A DNA stretch of 64,000 nucleotides. It comes from Burkholderiales bacterium 70-64. Lineage in GTDB: Bacteria; Pseudomonadota; Gammaproteobacteria; Burkholderiales; Burkholderiaceae_E. The notes below the pieces were generated by a model. It was not told where the DNA came from. It saw only the letters and a list, made by a program, of their open reading frames with translations, and searched no databases. The stretch lies in the NCBI GenBank assembly GCA_001898645.1, contig MKUQ01000060.1, positions 124,001 to 188,000 on the forward strand, read 5' to 3'. Shown here one piece after another: positions 18,462-27,237 of this stretch. Each line of letters opens with the position of its first letter. The stretch's first letter is position 1. A program made the translations under genes and the position numbers.

Positions 18462-19153
18462 CGGTCTGGCTGCTCGATCTGGACAACACCCTGCACGACG
18501 CGATGCCGGTGGTGTTCCCGCGCATCAACCGCGCGATGACGGCGTACGTGGCGCGCGAGCTGTCGCTCGACGAGCGCGAAGCCGGCGCGCTGCGCGCGCA
18601 CTATTGGCAGCGCTACGGCGCGACGCTGCTCGGGCTGGTGCGCCATCACGGCATCGATCCGCACCACTTCCTGCGCGAGACGCATCCGTTCCCGGACCTC
18701 GAGCGCATCGTGCGCCGCGATCACCGGCTGGCCGACGCGCTGCGCCGCCTGCCGGGGCGGCGCATCGTGGTGACCAACTCGCCGCTGCACTACGCCTCGC
18801 GCGTGGTGCGCGCCCTGGGCATCGCGGCGCGGATCGATTCGATCGTGTCGATCGAGGCGATGTCGTTCGCGGGCCGCTGGCAGCCCAAGCCTTCGCGCCC
18901 GATGCTGCGCCGGCTCGTGGCGCGGCTGCGCGTGCCCGCGGCGCGCTGCGTGCTGGTCGAGGATACGCCGGTCAACCTCGCGGCGGCGCGCCGGGTCGGG
19001 CTGCGCACGGTGCTGGTCACCGGCATCAGCCACCGTCCGTTCCATCCGGCGCGCCGTACGCGCGCCGGAGCATCGAAGCGAATCGACGTTCAAGTACAAT
19101 CGGTCGCGCACCTGCCGCGCAAGGCCCTTCGATCCGTGACCCTCCCGACATGA
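18455..19153 (+). CDS. HAD-superfamily hydrolase (pyrimidine 5'-nucleotidase-like)
   Basis: 232 aa. HAD motif I LLDLDNTLHDA (residues 5-15), motif II VVTNSP near 105, motif III Lys in QPKPSRP near 147, and motif IV VLVEDTPVNLAAARR near 167 are all present, so it should be an active phosphatase. The type matches the pyrimidine 5'-nucleotidase (SDT1/PynA-like) group commonly found between argB and slmA in betaproteobacteria. The ATG at 18455 puts motif I at the N-terminus. The stop overlaps the slmA start (ATGA). The extended C-terminus after residue 195 is basic and probably disordered. Confidence 0.85.
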   Translation: MTPVWLLDLDNTLHDAMPVVFPRINRAMTAYVARELSLDEREAGALRAHYWQRYGATLLGLVRHHGIDPHHFLRETHPFPDLERIVRRDHRLADALRRLPGRRIVVTNSPLHYASRVVRALGIAARIDSIVSIEAMSFAGRWQPKPSRPMLRRLVARLRVPAARCVLVEDTPVNLAAARRVGLRTVLVTGISHRPFHPARRTRAGASKRIDVQVQSVAHLPRKALRSVTLPT

Positions 19154-19779
19154 ACGATCAGGCGACGTCCGTGCACGACCAGACAGTGCCCGCCCCCAGG
19201 CCGGCACGTCCGAAGCCCGGTGAGCGTCGGTTGCAGATCCTCCAGACGCTGGCGGCTATGCTGCAGGAGCCGGGCGGCGATCGCGTGACCACCGCCGCGC
19301 TGGCCGGGCGGCTGCAGGTGTCGGAGGCCGCGCTGTACCGCCACTTCGCCAGCAAGGCACAGATGTTCGAGGGCCTGATCGAGTTCATCGAATCGACCAT
19401 CTTCGGCCTGATCAACCGCATCACCTCGCAGCACGACGACGGCCTGCGCCAGCTGCGCGACATCGTGGCGATGCTGTTGTCGTTCGCCGACAAGAACCCG
19501 GGCATGACGCGCGTGCTGATCGGCGACGCACTGGTCACCGAGGACGATCGCCTGCAGGACCGCATCAACCAGCTGATCGACCGCATCGAGGCCTCGCTCA
19601 AGCAGTCGTTCCGCCTCACCATCGCCCAGGGCCACCTGCCGCAGGACACCGACCCGGCCGCGCGCGCCGGCATCGTGCTGGCCTACGTGCTGGGGCGCTG
19701 GCTGCGTTTCGCCAAGAGCGGCTTCCGCCGCTCGCCCGCCGAGCTGTTCGAGCAGCAGGCGCCGTTCCTGATCGCCTGA
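19150..19779 (+). CDS. slmA: Nucleoid occlusion factor, TetR-type
   Basis: 209 aa DNA-binding protein that blocks FtsZ ring assembly over the nucleoid. The TetR-type HTH is clear: VTTAALAGRLQVSEAALYRHFASKAQMFEGLIEF, residues 46-79. The helical C-terminal domain resembles SlmA (LINRITSQHDDGLRQLRDIVAMLLSFADKNPGMTRVL) more than drug-efflux TetR regulators. It is coupled by ATGA overlap to the HAD gene. The operon ends here, before the small-RNA region. Confidence 0.88.
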   Translation: MNDQATSVHDQTVPAPRPARPKPGERRLQILQTLAAMLQEPGGDRVTTAALAGRLQVSEAALYRHFASKAQMFEGLIEFIESTIFGLINRITSQHDDGLRQLRDIVAMLLSFADKNPGMTRVLIGDALVTEDDRLQDRINQLIDRIEASLKQSFRLTIAQGHLPQDTDPAARAGIVLAYVLGRWLRFAKSGFRRSPAELFEQQAPFLIA

Positions 19780-19872
19780 TCGCCCCCCGGGCGTTGCGCG
19801 CCCGGTCCTGCCGTCTCGGTCTTTTCGTCCTGCCGTCCGGCAGGCCGCTCGCCGCCGCTCATGACACTCATG

Positions 19873-19901
19873 TTGCATTGCAGCAATGAAGCGGGTAGAG
19901 T
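19873..19901 (+). promoter_or_regulatory. Sigma-70-like promoter of the candidate small RNA
   Basis: TTGCAT (19873-19878) and TAGAGT (19896-19901) are exactly 17 bp apart. The start of transcription would be near 19908. A partly symmetric TTGCATTGCAGCAA overlaps the -35 and could bind a regulator. Confidence 0.45.
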
Positions 19902-19907
19902 GTTGCC

Positions 19908-19970
19908 TGTCTCCTCCACCTCCTCCTCTGGTGGATTCGGCCCGGTCGGCAACGTCCGGGCCGTTTTTTT
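19908..19970 (+). ncRNA. Candidate small RNA with anti-Shine-Dalgarno loop
   Basis: About 63 nt between slmA and the next gene. From its predicted start it carries a C/U-rich 5' segment, then a perfect hairpin with stem CCACC (19916-19920) / GGTGG (19930-19934). The 9-nt loop TCCTCCTCT is complementary to the Shine-Dalgarno core AGGAGGA. It ends in a perfect 8-bp terminator stem with seven Ts. Compact RNAs with CCUCC loops that bind ribosome sites are known in several proteobacteria. No homologue name is claimed. It could instead be merely the slmA 3' UTR. Confidence 0.5.
19938..19970 (+). terminator. Rho-independent terminator
   Basis: Perfect 8-bp stem CGGCCCGG (19938-19945) / CCGGGCCG (19956-19963), 10-base loop, then seven Ts (19964-19970). 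It ends slmA transcription or the candidate small RNA. Confidence 0.85.
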
Positions 19971-20001
19971 CGTCCCGCTCGTTCGTGTTAGGCTGGCGCG
20001 C

Positions 20002-20187
20002 GTGAGTGCCGTCTATTTCACGATCGTCGCGATCGTGCTGTATTTCGTCGCCGATCGCATCCTCGACGCGATGGAGCGCCGGGCCGGGCGCCGTTTCGAG
20101 CAGCGCGGGCTGATCTTCTTCGCCCTCCTGCTGGTCATGGCGCTGGTGACATTCGCGATCATCCGGCGCGTTTTCGAGTCGGGCTGA
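20002..20187 (+). CDS. Small membrane protein with two transmembrane helices
   Basis: 61 aa from a GTG start. Two hydrophobic helices, [20 protein letters not shown] (residues 2-21) and [19 protein letters not shown] (about 36-54), flank a basic loop [11 protein letters not shown] and are followed by RRVFESG. I chose the GTG at 20002 because the upstream in-frame stretch runs through the terminator and small-RNA sequence. The function is unknown. It stands alone between slmA and rhlE. Confidence 0.6.
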   Translation: MSAVYFTIVAIVLYFVADRILDAMERRAGRRFEQRGLIFFALLLVMALVTFAIIRRVFESG

Positions 20188-20405
20188 ACGCAGCCTGCAC
20201 GTACGGCGGAATTCACGTATCATGGTGCAATGCGGCATCGAGGGTGATGCCGCAGGGCGACGTCGATAGCCAGTCTCCGCGTCGCATCTTCCCGGCATCC
20301 GCCGGTATCCGTTCCGCAACCCGATTCGTCTGCCCGCGACTGGCGTCGCCAACGCGGCCGCCCGAGTGCGCTGCCGCCGACCGAGGCCGATGTCGCTGGA
20401 GTCCC

Positions 20406-21884
20406 ATGTCCTTTGCTTCCCTCGGCTTGTCCGAAGCCATCCTCCGTGCCGTGACCGAACGCGGCTACGATTCCCCCACCCCGATCCAGGCGAAAGCGAT
20501 CCCTGCCGTGCTGTCCGGCGGCGACCTGCTGGCCGGCGCGCAGACCGGTACCGGCAAGACCGCCGGCTTCGTGCTGCCCATCCTGCAGCGGCTCTCGACG
20601 ACGCCCGCGCGCAAGCCCGCGGCCGGCGGCCGGCGGCCCATCCGCGCGCTGATCCTGACGCCGACGCGTGAGCTCGCCGCCCAGGTCGAGGAGAGCGTCG
20701 TCGCGTACGGCAAGTACGTGAAGCTCTCGTCGACCGTCGTGTTCGGCGGCGTCAACATCAACCCGCAGATCGAGCGCCTGCGCCGGGGCGTCGACATCCT
20801 GGTCGCGACGCCCGGCCGTCTGCTCGACCATGCCGGCCAGCGCACCGTCGATCTCTCCGGCGTCGAGGTGCTGGTGCTCGACGAGGCCGATCGCATGCTC
20901 GACATGGGCTTCATCCACGACATCCGTCGCGTGCTGAAGCTGCTGCCGGCCCAGCGGCAGAACCTGCTGTTCTCGGCGACGTTCTCCGACGAGATCAAGG
21001 CGCTGGCCGACGGCCTGCTGAACAAGCCCGAGCTGATCGAGGTGGCGCGCCGCAACGCCGCCGCCGAAGGCGTGGCGCAGCGTGTGCTGGCAGTGGACAA
21101 GGCGCGCAAGCGCGAGCTGCTCTCGCACCTGATCCGTGAGCGCAACTGGTTTCAGGTACTGGTGTTCACGCGCACCAAGCACGGCGCCAACCGGCTGGCC
21201 GAGCAACTGACGAAGGACGGCATTCCGTCGCTCGCGATCCACGGCAACAAGAGCCAGAACGCCCGCACGCGCGCGCTGGCCGAGTTCAAGTCGGGCAGCC
21301 TGCAGGTGCTGGTGGCCACCGACATCGCGGCGCGCGGCCTCGACATCGTCGAGTTGCCGCATGTCGTCAACTTCGAGCTGCCCAACGTGCCGGAAGACTA
21401 CGTGCACCGCATCGGCCGTACCGGCCGCGCAGGCGCCGAGGGCGAGGCCGTGTCGCTGGTGTCGCCCGACGAGAACGGCCTGCTGCGCGACATCGAGCGG
21501 CTGACCAGGCGGCAGCTGCCGCGCGAGACCATCGCCGGCTTCGAGCTCGACCCGAACGCGCGCAACGAGCCCGAAGTGGACGACCGCCCGCGGCGTGCGC
21601 CGCGTCGCCCGATGCGCACCGATGCGCCGCGCGGCGCCGGTACAGGGCCACGCAGCGGCGGTGTGCGCGGCCCGGGTCCGGCGGCTGCGCCGCGGCCCGC
21701 GCAGCATGCTCCGTCTGCGCGTGCGTCATCCGCATCCCCGGCACGGGCGCCGTCCGCACCGCCGGCGCGCGTGCCTGCATCCCCCGAGCCGGCCGCCCGC
21801 CCGGCGCGGCAGCCGGCCCAGGCCGCACGGCCCGGCGGCGTCGGCGGCTTCCGCCCCAGGTCTACGGGGCGCTTCGGCCGCTGA
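20406..21884 (+). CDS. rhlE: DEAD-box ATP-dependent RNA helicase
   Basis: 492 aa RNA helicase of the RhlE subgroup, acting in ribosome assembly and RNA turnover. It starts [21 protein letters not shown], with a Q-motif [10 protein letters not shown]. Motif I is AQTGTGKT, then [20 protein letters not shown] box [16 protein letters not shown] motif, and C-terminal motifs TDIAARGLD and [10 protein letters not shown]. The tail after residue 385 is a basic Arg/Pro/Ala-rich low-complexity extension ending [11 protein letters not shown], typical for RhlE. A 218-bp leader precedes it and a strong terminator follows. Confidence 0.92.
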   Translation: MSFASLGLSEAILRAVTERGYDSPTPIQAKAIPAVLSGGDLLAGAQTGTGKTAGFVLPILQRLSTTPARKPAAGGRRPIRALILTPTRELAAQVEESVVAYGKYVKLSSTVVFGGVNINPQIERLRRGVDILVATPGRLLDHAGQRTVDLSGVEVLVLDEADRMLDMGFIHDIRRVLKLLPAQRQNLLFSATFSDEIKALADGLLNKPELIEVARRNAAAEGVAQRVLAVDKARKRELLSHLIRERNWFQVLVFTRTKHGANRLAEQLTKDGIPSLAIHGNKSQNARTRALAEFKSGSLQVLVATDIAARGLDIVELPHVVNFELPNVPEDYVHRIGRTGRAGAEGEAVSLVSPDENGLLRDIERLTRRQLPRETIAGFELDPNARNEPEVDDRPRRAPRRPMRTDAPRGAGTGPRSGGVRGPGPAAAPRPAQHAPSARASSASPARAPSAPPARVPASPEPAARPARQPAQAARPGGVGGFRPRSTGRFGR

Positions 21885-21948
21885 TCGGCGCACTGCCCGC
21901 TTCCGGACGACGTCGGACACGGTGACTCTCGAGAAACAGAAGCGAAAC

Positions 21949-21982
21949 CGGCCTCCGGCAACCGGAGGCCGCCCGTTTTTTT
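21949..21982 (+). terminator. Rho-independent terminator of rhlE
   Basis: Perfect 10-bp stem CGGCCTCCGG (21949-21958) / CCGGAGGCCG (21962-21971), 3-base loop CAA, then CCCG and seven Ts (21976-21982). Confidence 0.9.
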
Positions 21983-21988
21983 GATCTG

Positions 21989-22012
21989 CGTTATATCCGT
22001 GAGAACATTTCG
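21989..22012 (+). promoter_or_regulatory. ModE-like operator, distal
   Basis: CGTTATAT (21989-21996), 8 bp, ACATTTCG (22005-22012). The left half equals the E. coli modA operator half as I recall it, the spacing of 8 is the same, and the right half differs at two of eight positions from ACATAACG. It lies 113 bp before the TonB receptor start. Confidence 0.45.
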
Positions 22013-22082
22013 GGTATCTAATACCAGCCGATGCCGATACGCGAGCGCCCCGGCCGGCTCGCTTCGGCTTTTTCTTGGGCAC

Positions 22083-22106
22083 CGTTATATCTATATAAAT
22101 ATATCG
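22083..22106 (+). promoter_or_regulatory. ModE-like operator, proximal
   Basis: CGTTATAT (22083-22090), 8 bp, ATATATCG (22099-22106). The half-sites are inverted with one mismatch and the same 8-bp spacing as the distal box. It overlaps the only AT-rich stretch near the TonB gene, hence probably its -10 region, and lies 18 bp before the ATG. Binding of molybdate-loaded ModE here would repress the operon. No modE gene is in the window. Confidence 0.5.
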
Positions 22107-22124
22107 AGACCAGAGAGGGAACCG

Positions 22125-24149
22125 ATGAAGCAATCCGCACTACCCCCGTCGCCGCCGTACCGGCCGAGCCTGCCGGCGCTGGCCGTCCTCGCCGCCTTCC
22201 TTCCCGCCCTCGCATCGGCGCAGGAAGCGTCCAGCGTCCGCCCGTTCGAGCTGGGCACCGTCACGGTCACGACGACGCGCCCGCAGCTCGGCGAGATCGG
22301 CGAGGATCAGGTGGCCTCCGTGGTCACCCGCAAGGACATGCAGCAGTTCAACCGTGACAACATCGCCGACGCATTGAACCTGCTCTCCGGCATCGTGATT
22401 TCCCACGGCCAGAAGAACGAGCGGCGGGTCTCCATCCGCGGCTTCGAAACCACCAAGGTCGGCCTGTACATCGACGGCATCCCGGTATACATCCCGTTCG
22501 ACGGCGCGGTGGACATGAACCGCTTCACCACCGCCGATCTGGCGGCCATCCAGGTGGCCAAGGGCTTCACCTCGATGGCCTACGGCCCGAATGCGATGTC
22601 CGGCGTGATCAATCTCGTCACGCGCAAGCCGGTGAAGGCCTTCGAAGGCGACGTCAGGGTCGGCTTCGGCGAGGGCAACGAGCGCCAGGCGCAGGTCAAC
22701 GTCGGCACGAACCAGGGCCTGTGGTACCTCCAGGGCGGCGTGTCGTACCTGGAGAGCGACTGGTTCCGCATGTCCTCCGATTTCAGGCCGAACCAGTTCG
22801 AGGATGGCGGCCATCGCAACAACTCCTACCGCAAGGACCAGAAGGCCTCCTTCAAGATCGGCCTGACGCCGAACGCCACCGACGAATATGCGCTCAGCTA
22901 CATCAAGCAGGAAGGCGAGAAGGGCCAGCCGACCTCGACCATCCAGAACGCGCAATTCTGGCGCTGGCCCTACTGGAACAAGGAAAGCATCTACCTGAAT
23001 ACGCGCACCGCGCTCGGCGACAAGGAGACGTTCAAGGTCCGTCTGTACCACGACACCTTCGACAACGCGATCGACATGTACACGAACGCGTCGTTCACGC
23101 AGACCACCGGCACCGGTGCCAGCATCTACAACGACAAGACCGACGGCGGCTCGGTCGAGCTGGAATCGACGCGCATCAAGGACAACATCCTGCGCCTCTT
23201 CGCCTTCTACAAGCAGGACGTTCACGACAAGAACGACTACTCGGGCACGCCCGCCAAGTTCGACCGGATGAAGGACACGTTGGTCTCGTATGCGGTCGAG
23301 AACAACTACCAGATCCGTCCCGACCTGCTGATTTCACTGGGCGCCGGCCGTCATTGGCTGAAGCCCAACGAGATCTACAAGTCCGACGCCCCCGCGCCCG
23401 GCCTGACGCTGCCGGGCGAGAAGTCGGCCAACGACGCCCAGGTCGGCCTGTTCTACGACTGGTCGTCGCAGGCGCGCTTCTACGCCACAGTAGCCAGGAA
23501 GACCCGCCTGCCGTCGCTGGCCGACCGCTACAACACGGCCTTCGGCAGGTACGTCGAGAACCCTGCGCTGCAGCCGGAAAAGTCCGTCAACTACGAGATC
23601 GGCTACCAGGGCACGCCGTGGCGGAACGCGAAGGCGGAAGCCGCGCTGTTCTACAGCGAGGTCAAGGACAAGATCCAGACCTGGTATCCCGACCCGAACC
23701 TCTCCTGCACCGCCGGCACCAACGTCTGCCAGCAGCGCAACGTCGGCAAGGTGCGCTACCCGGGCATCGAACTCGGCCTGCGCGCGCAGGTGTCGCCGTC
23801 GCTCGAGCTCGGCGGCAACTACACGCAGCTCGATCCGGAGAACGTCAGCGATCCGGGAACGAAGGTCACCGACGTGCCGAAGCGCAAGGTGACGGTGCAC
23901 GCCGTGTACCGTCCGGTCGGCGCCGTCGATCTGGTCGCCTTCGTCGAGAACAGCAGCGACCGCTGGGTATCGAACACCGTCAAGCTCGGCAACTACACCA
24001 CGCTGAACGCGAAGGTCGCCTATCGGCCGATGAAGGCAATGACCCTGGAAGCCGGCGTCAACAACGCCACCGACAGGAACTACGAGCTCGCCAACGGCTA
24101 CCCGCAGCCCGGCCGCATGTGGTACGCCAGCGCTTCCTACACCTTCTGA
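22125..24149 (+). CDS. TonB-dependent outer-membrane receptor
   Basis: 674 aa. The signal peptide ends near ALASAQEA. A TonB-box-like segment (FELGTVTVTTTRP) precedes the plug domain, which contains DNIADALNLLSGIVIS, RRVSIRGFETTKVGLYIDGIPVYIPFDG and YGPNAMSGVINLVTRKP. A 22-strand barrel follows, ending YASASYTF with the terminal Phe expected for outer-membrane insertion. It is the first gene of an operon with a cytochrome c/SUOX-fold protein and a MolA/B/C-like ABC transporter. The ModE-like boxes and the partner genes suggest the cargo is a molybdenum or tungsten species; iron chelates or vitamin B12 are alternatives. Confidence 0.9.
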   Translation: MKQSALPPSPPYRPSLPALAVLAAFLPALASAQEASSVRPFELGTVTVTTTRPQLGEIGEDQVASVVTRKDMQQFNRDNIADALNLLSGIVISHGQKNERRVSIRGFETTKVGLYIDGIPVYIPFDGAVDMNRFTTADLAAIQVAKGFTSMAYGPNAMSGVINLVTRKPVKAFEGDVRVGFGEGNERQAQVNVGTNQGLWYLQGGVSYLESDWFRMSSDFRPNQFEDGGHRNNSYRKDQKASFKIGLTPNATDEYALSYIKQEGEKGQPTSTIQNAQFWRWPYWNKESIYLNTRTALGDKETFKVRLYHDTFDNAIDMYTNASFTQTTGTGASIYNDKTDGGSVELESTRIKDNILRLFAFYKQDVHDKNDYSGTPAKFDRMKDTLVSYAVENNYQIRPDLLISLGAGRHWLKPNEIYKSDAPAPGLTLPGEKSANDAQVGLFYDWSSQARFYATVARKTRLPSLADRYNTAFGRYVENPALQPEKSVNYEIGYQGTPWRNAKAEAALFYSEVKDKIQTWYPDPNLSCTAGTNVCQQRNVGKVRYPGIELGLRAQVSPSLELGGNYTQLDPENVSDPGTKVTDVPKRKVTVHAVYRPVGAVDLVAFVENSSDRWVSNTVKLGNYTTLNAKVAYRPMKAMTLEAGVNNATDRNYELANGYPQPGRMWYASASYTF

Positions 24150-24163
24150 CGGGGCGGGCGGCA

Positions 24164-24997
24164 ATGCGCATCCATCGACGACCGGCCAGCGCCGCGCTCG
24201 CCGGTCTCGCTGCCATCGCGGCGCTGGCCACCGGGCCGGCGGCTGCGGCCGCGAACGGCATGGCGCTGGCGCGGGACGGCGGCTGCCTCGTCTGCCATCG
24301 CGGCGCCGAGCAGCGGATCGGTCCGGCCTTCCGCGAGGTGGCCGTCCGCTATGCCGGCCGGGCCGACGCCGAGGCCGTTCTCGCCCGGCACATCGTCGCC
24401 GGCACCGGCCCGGACGGTATGGGCTGGCAGAAGGAAGGCAAGGCCCGCCTGCCGTTCATGCCGCCGAACGACGGCGTGGCGCCGGAAGACGCGCGCCAGC
24501 TGGCGCGCTGGATCCTCGGCGTGAGCAGCGAAATCGTCGACGCGGAGCAGTTCCGCAGCGACGGCTTGGAGGTTTCCGGCCAGGTCGCCCATCCGCTCAG
24601 GCTCGACGTCGCTGCGCTGCGCGAATTTCCGGCGCGCAGCATCGAGCCGGCGCCGGCCGGCGAGCGGGCGAAGGCCGACCGCCGCGTGTCGAGCTTCACG
24701 GGCGTCCTGCTGCGGGACATCCTGGAAAAGGCCACGGTCACCTTCGGCAGCCATTTCGACCTCAAGAAGACGGTCATCGTCGCCAGGGCCACCGACGGCT
24801 ACCGGGTCGTCTTCTCGTGGAGCGAGCTGTTCGCCTCGCCCATCGGCGACGGCGCGCTGGTCTTCTTCGAGAAGAACGGACAGCCGCTCGCCGACGACGA
24901 GGGGCGCATCGCCCTGCTCTCGGCGAAGGACGCCAGCCTCGCCTCGCGCTACGTGAAGTGGCTGAAGACGATCGAGGTGCGCAGGCTCGCGGACTGA
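24164..24997 (+). CDS. Cytochrome c fused to SUOX-fold (molybdopterin-oxidoreductase-like) domain
   Basis: 277 aa, exported (Ala-rich signal, cleavage near residue 30). Residues 31-120 form a small class I cytochrome c with haem motif CLVCH (Cys41, Cys44, His45) and a likely axial Met in LPFMPPND. Residues about 125-277 resemble the sulfite-oxidase/YedY molybdopterin-binding fold: LEVSGQVAHPLRLDVAALREFP, SSFTGVLLRDILEKA, then VARATDGYRVVFSWSEL and VKWLKTIEVRRL. It lacks an obvious cofactor cysteine, so it may bind metal or pterin without catalysis. It starts 14 bp after the receptor gene. A role in handling molybdate at the periplasmic side is inferred from context. Confidence 0.75.
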   Translation: MRIHRRPASAALAGLAAIAALATGPAAAAANGMALARDGGCLVCHRGAEQRIGPAFREVAVRYAGRADAEAVLARHIVAGTGPDGMGWQKEGKARLPFMPPNDGVAPEDARQLARWILGVSSEIVDAEQFRSDGLEVSGQVAHPLRLDVAALREFPARSIEPAPAGERAKADRRVSSFTGVLLRDILEKATVTFGSHFDLKKTVIVARATDGYRVVFSWSELFASPIGDGALVFFEKNGQPLADDEGRIALLSAKDASLASRYVKWLKTIEVRRLAD

Positions 24998-25082
24998 GCA
25001 AGCGGAGCCGCCGCACCGATCCCCCCCACCGCCCGGCCGCCATGAAAGAACGGACCGCAAGCGCCGCACCGTCCGGAAACCG

Positions 25083-26138
25083 ATGAAGCGCCGCACCCTG
25101 CTCGGCGCCCTGGGCGCGGCCCCGCTGCTGCCGCTACTCGCCGCCGGCGCCCGCGCCGGCGAGGATGCGGCGAACAGCACCATCGCCGCCGCCTTCGGCC
25201 GCCTGCCGGCGCCGGCCGACATCCGCCGCGTCTTCGTCGGCGGCGCGCCGGCGAGTGCGCTGCTCGCCGTGCTCGCGCCGGAAAAGCTGCTCGGCTGGCC
25301 GTGGAACGTTTCCGCCGAGGCACGCGCCTGGCTGCCGCCGGCGGTGCGCGAGCTGCCCCAGGTCGGACGGCTCGCCGGACGCGGCAGCACGATGTCGAAC
25401 GAAACCCTGCTGCAACTGCAGCCCGATCTCATCCTCGACGTCGGCACCGTCGACGCCACCTACATCTCCGCCATGCAGCGCGTGGCCGAGCAGACCGGGC
25501 TGCCGTGCGTGCTGGTGCACGGGCAGTTGGCCGATCACCCGGCGCAGTTGCGCGAGGTCGGCCGCCTGCTCGGCGTCGCTGCGCGCGGCGAGCGGCTCGC
25601 CGCCTGGGCCGAGAAAACCATCGCGCTGTCCGAGCGCGTGCGCGCGGCGGTGCCGCCGGAGAAGCGTCCGCGCGTCTACTACGCGCGCGGCGCCGGCGGG
25701 CTGGAAACCGGGCTGGCCGGCTCGATCAACATGGAGACGATCGACTTCGCCGGCGGCCGCAACGTCGCCGCCGAGGCCGGCCGCGGCGGCATCGCCAAGA
25801 TCTCGCTCGAACAGGTGCTGGCGTGGAACCCGGAGGTGATCGTCACGCAGGACCGCGAGCTCGCCCGGCGCGTGCTCGACGACCCGCTGTGGCGTCCGCT
25901 GGAAGCCGTGCGTGCGCGCCGCGTGTATCTGGCGCCGACCCGCCCCTTCGGCTGGCTCGACGTGCCGCCGAGCGTGAACCGGCTGATCGGCGTGCGCTGG
26001 CTGCTGACGCTGCTCCACCCCGGTCGCGCCGACGACGCGGCGTCCCTGCGCGCGGCCACGGCCGACTTCTACCGGCTGTTCTACGGCGTCGAACCGGGTG
26101 CGGCGGCGCTCGACGCGCTGCTCGGCGGCAATGCATGA
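25083..26138 (+). CDS. Class III ABC transporter substrate-binding protein (MolA/BtuF-like)
   Basis: 351 aa periplasmic binding protein. The signal MKRRTLLGALGAAPLLPLLAAGARA has an Arg pair and could use the Tat route. It has two lobes of the BtuF/FepB/MolA class joined by a long helix: DIRRVFVGGAPASALLAVLAPEKLLGWP, then SNETLLQLQPDLILDVGT (residues 102-119), and the second lobe KISLEQVLAWNPEVIVTQDRELARRVLDDPLW (239-270). In this fold iron-siderophore, cobalamin, haem and molybdate/tungstate binders look alike. The ModE-like operators favour molybdate or tungstate as for H. influenzae MolA. It lies 85 bp after the cytochrome gene. Confidence 0.8.
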   Translation: MKRRTLLGALGAAPLLPLLAAGARAGEDAANSTIAAAFGRLPAPADIRRVFVGGAPASALLAVLAPEKLLGWPWNVSAEARAWLPPAVRELPQVGRLAGRGSTMSNETLLQLQPDLILDVGTVDATYISAMQRVAEQTGLPCVLVHGQLADHPAQLREVGRLLGVAARGERLAAWAEKTIALSERVRAAVPPEKRPRVYYARGAGGLETGLAGSINMETIDFAGGRNVAAEAGRGGIAKISLEQVLAWNPEVIVTQDRELARRVLDDPLWRPLEAVRARRVYLAPTRPFGWLDVPPSVNRLIGVRWLLTLLHPGRADDAASLRAATADFYRLFYGVEPGAAALDALLGGNA

Positions 26139-26217
26139 GCATGCGCGTCCGGCCGCCCGAGGGATGCGCGCCGCCCTCGCCGAGGAGGCGCGCGCGCCGC
26201 GACCGGAGCGCCGCCCG

Positions 26218-27237
26218 ATGAGCGCGTCGGCGCTCCGTCCCGCCGCCGCCTGGCTGGCCGCCTCGGCCGCGCTGGCAGCGGTGCTCGTCGCCGCCTTCGC
26301 CGTCGGCAAGTTCCCGGTGGCGCCGGGCGACCTGCTGCGCTCGCTCGCCGGCCGCCTTCTCGGCGCCGGCTCCGGCCTGCCTGCAGCGGTGGACACCGTG
26401 GTCTGGAACATCCGCCTGCCGCGCGTCGCCGCCGGCATCGTCGTCGGCGCCGTGCTCGCCGCAGCCGGCGCCGCCTACCAGGGCATGTTCCGCAACCCGC
26501 TGGTGTCGCCGGACATCCTCGGCGTCTCGGCCGGCGCCGGGCTGGGCGCGACGCTCGGCATCTATCTCGGCCTGCCGCTCGCCTTCGTGCAGGGCGTCGC
26601 CTTCGTCGGCGGCCTCCTCGCCGTCGCCGTGGTCTGGCGCATCGCCTCGCTGGTGCAGCGGCACGACCCGGTGCTGGTCCTGGTGCTCGCCGGCGTCGCG
26701 CTCGGCGCGCTGCTCGGCGCCGGCATCTCGCTGGTCAAGATCATTTCCGACCCGTACACGCAGTTGCCGACGATCACCTTCTGGCTGCTCGGCGGCCTCA
26801 ACCAGGTGAGGCCGAGCGATCTCGCAGCGACGGCGCCGGCGATGCTCGCCGGGTTGCTGCCGATGGCGCTCCTGCGCTGGCGCATCAATCTGCTCAGCCT
26901 CGCCGACGAGGAGGCGGCGGCGCTCGGCGTCGACGTCGGCCGCCTGCGCCTCGTCCTCGTCGCCGCGGCCACGCTGTCCACCGCCGCCGCCGTGTCGCTC
27001 GCCGGCATCGTCGGCTGGATCGGGCTGGTCGTGCCGCACGTCGCGCGGCTGCTCGTCGGTCCGGACTTCTCGCGCCTGCTGCCGGCCTCGCTGCTGCTCG
27101 GCGCCGGCTTCCTGGTGGCCACCGACACGCTGGCGCGCATCGTGGCGCCGATCGAGCTGCCGCTCGGCATCCTCACCGCCGTGGTCGGCGCGCCGTTCTT
27201 CCTGTGGCTGCTGGCGCGCGTCGGAAGGACGTCGTGA
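26218..27237 (+). CDS. FecCD/MolB-like ABC transporter permease
   Basis: 339 aa inner-membrane permease with about ten helices. Family motifs are RLPRVAAGIVVGAVLAAAGAAYQGMFRNPLVSPDILGVSAGAGLGA (residues 67-112) and IVGWIGLVVPHVARLLVGPD (about 263-282), the coupling-helix region that contacts the ATPase. I chose the ATG at 26218. An earlier ATG at 26131 overlaps the binding-protein gene by 8 bp and would add 29 charged residues, so translational coupling from there is possible. The stop overlaps the ATPase GTG by 4 bp. Confidence 0.85.
   Translation: MSASALRPAAAWLAASAALAAVLVAAFAVGKFPVAPGDLLRSLAGRLLGAGSGLPAAVDTVVWNIRLPRVAAGIVVGAVLAAAGAAYQGMFRNPLVSPDILGVSAGAGLGATLGIYLGLPLAFVQGVAFVGGLLAVAVVWRIASLVQRHDPVLVLVLAGVALGALLGAGISLVKIISDPYTQLPTITFWLLGGLNQVRPSDLAATAPAMLAGLLPMALLRWRINLLSLADEEAAALGVDVGRLRLVLVAAATLSTAAAVSLAGIVGWIGLVVPHVARLLVGPDFSRLLPASLLLGAGFLVATDTLARIVAPIELPLGILTAVVGAPFFLWLLARVGRTS

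Noticed and set aside
21989-22106. Fur box or cobalamin riboswitch for the TonB receptor
   Set aside because: No Fur-like GATAATGATAATCATTATC pattern and no B12-box were found in the leader; the CGTTATAT half-sites fit ModE better.
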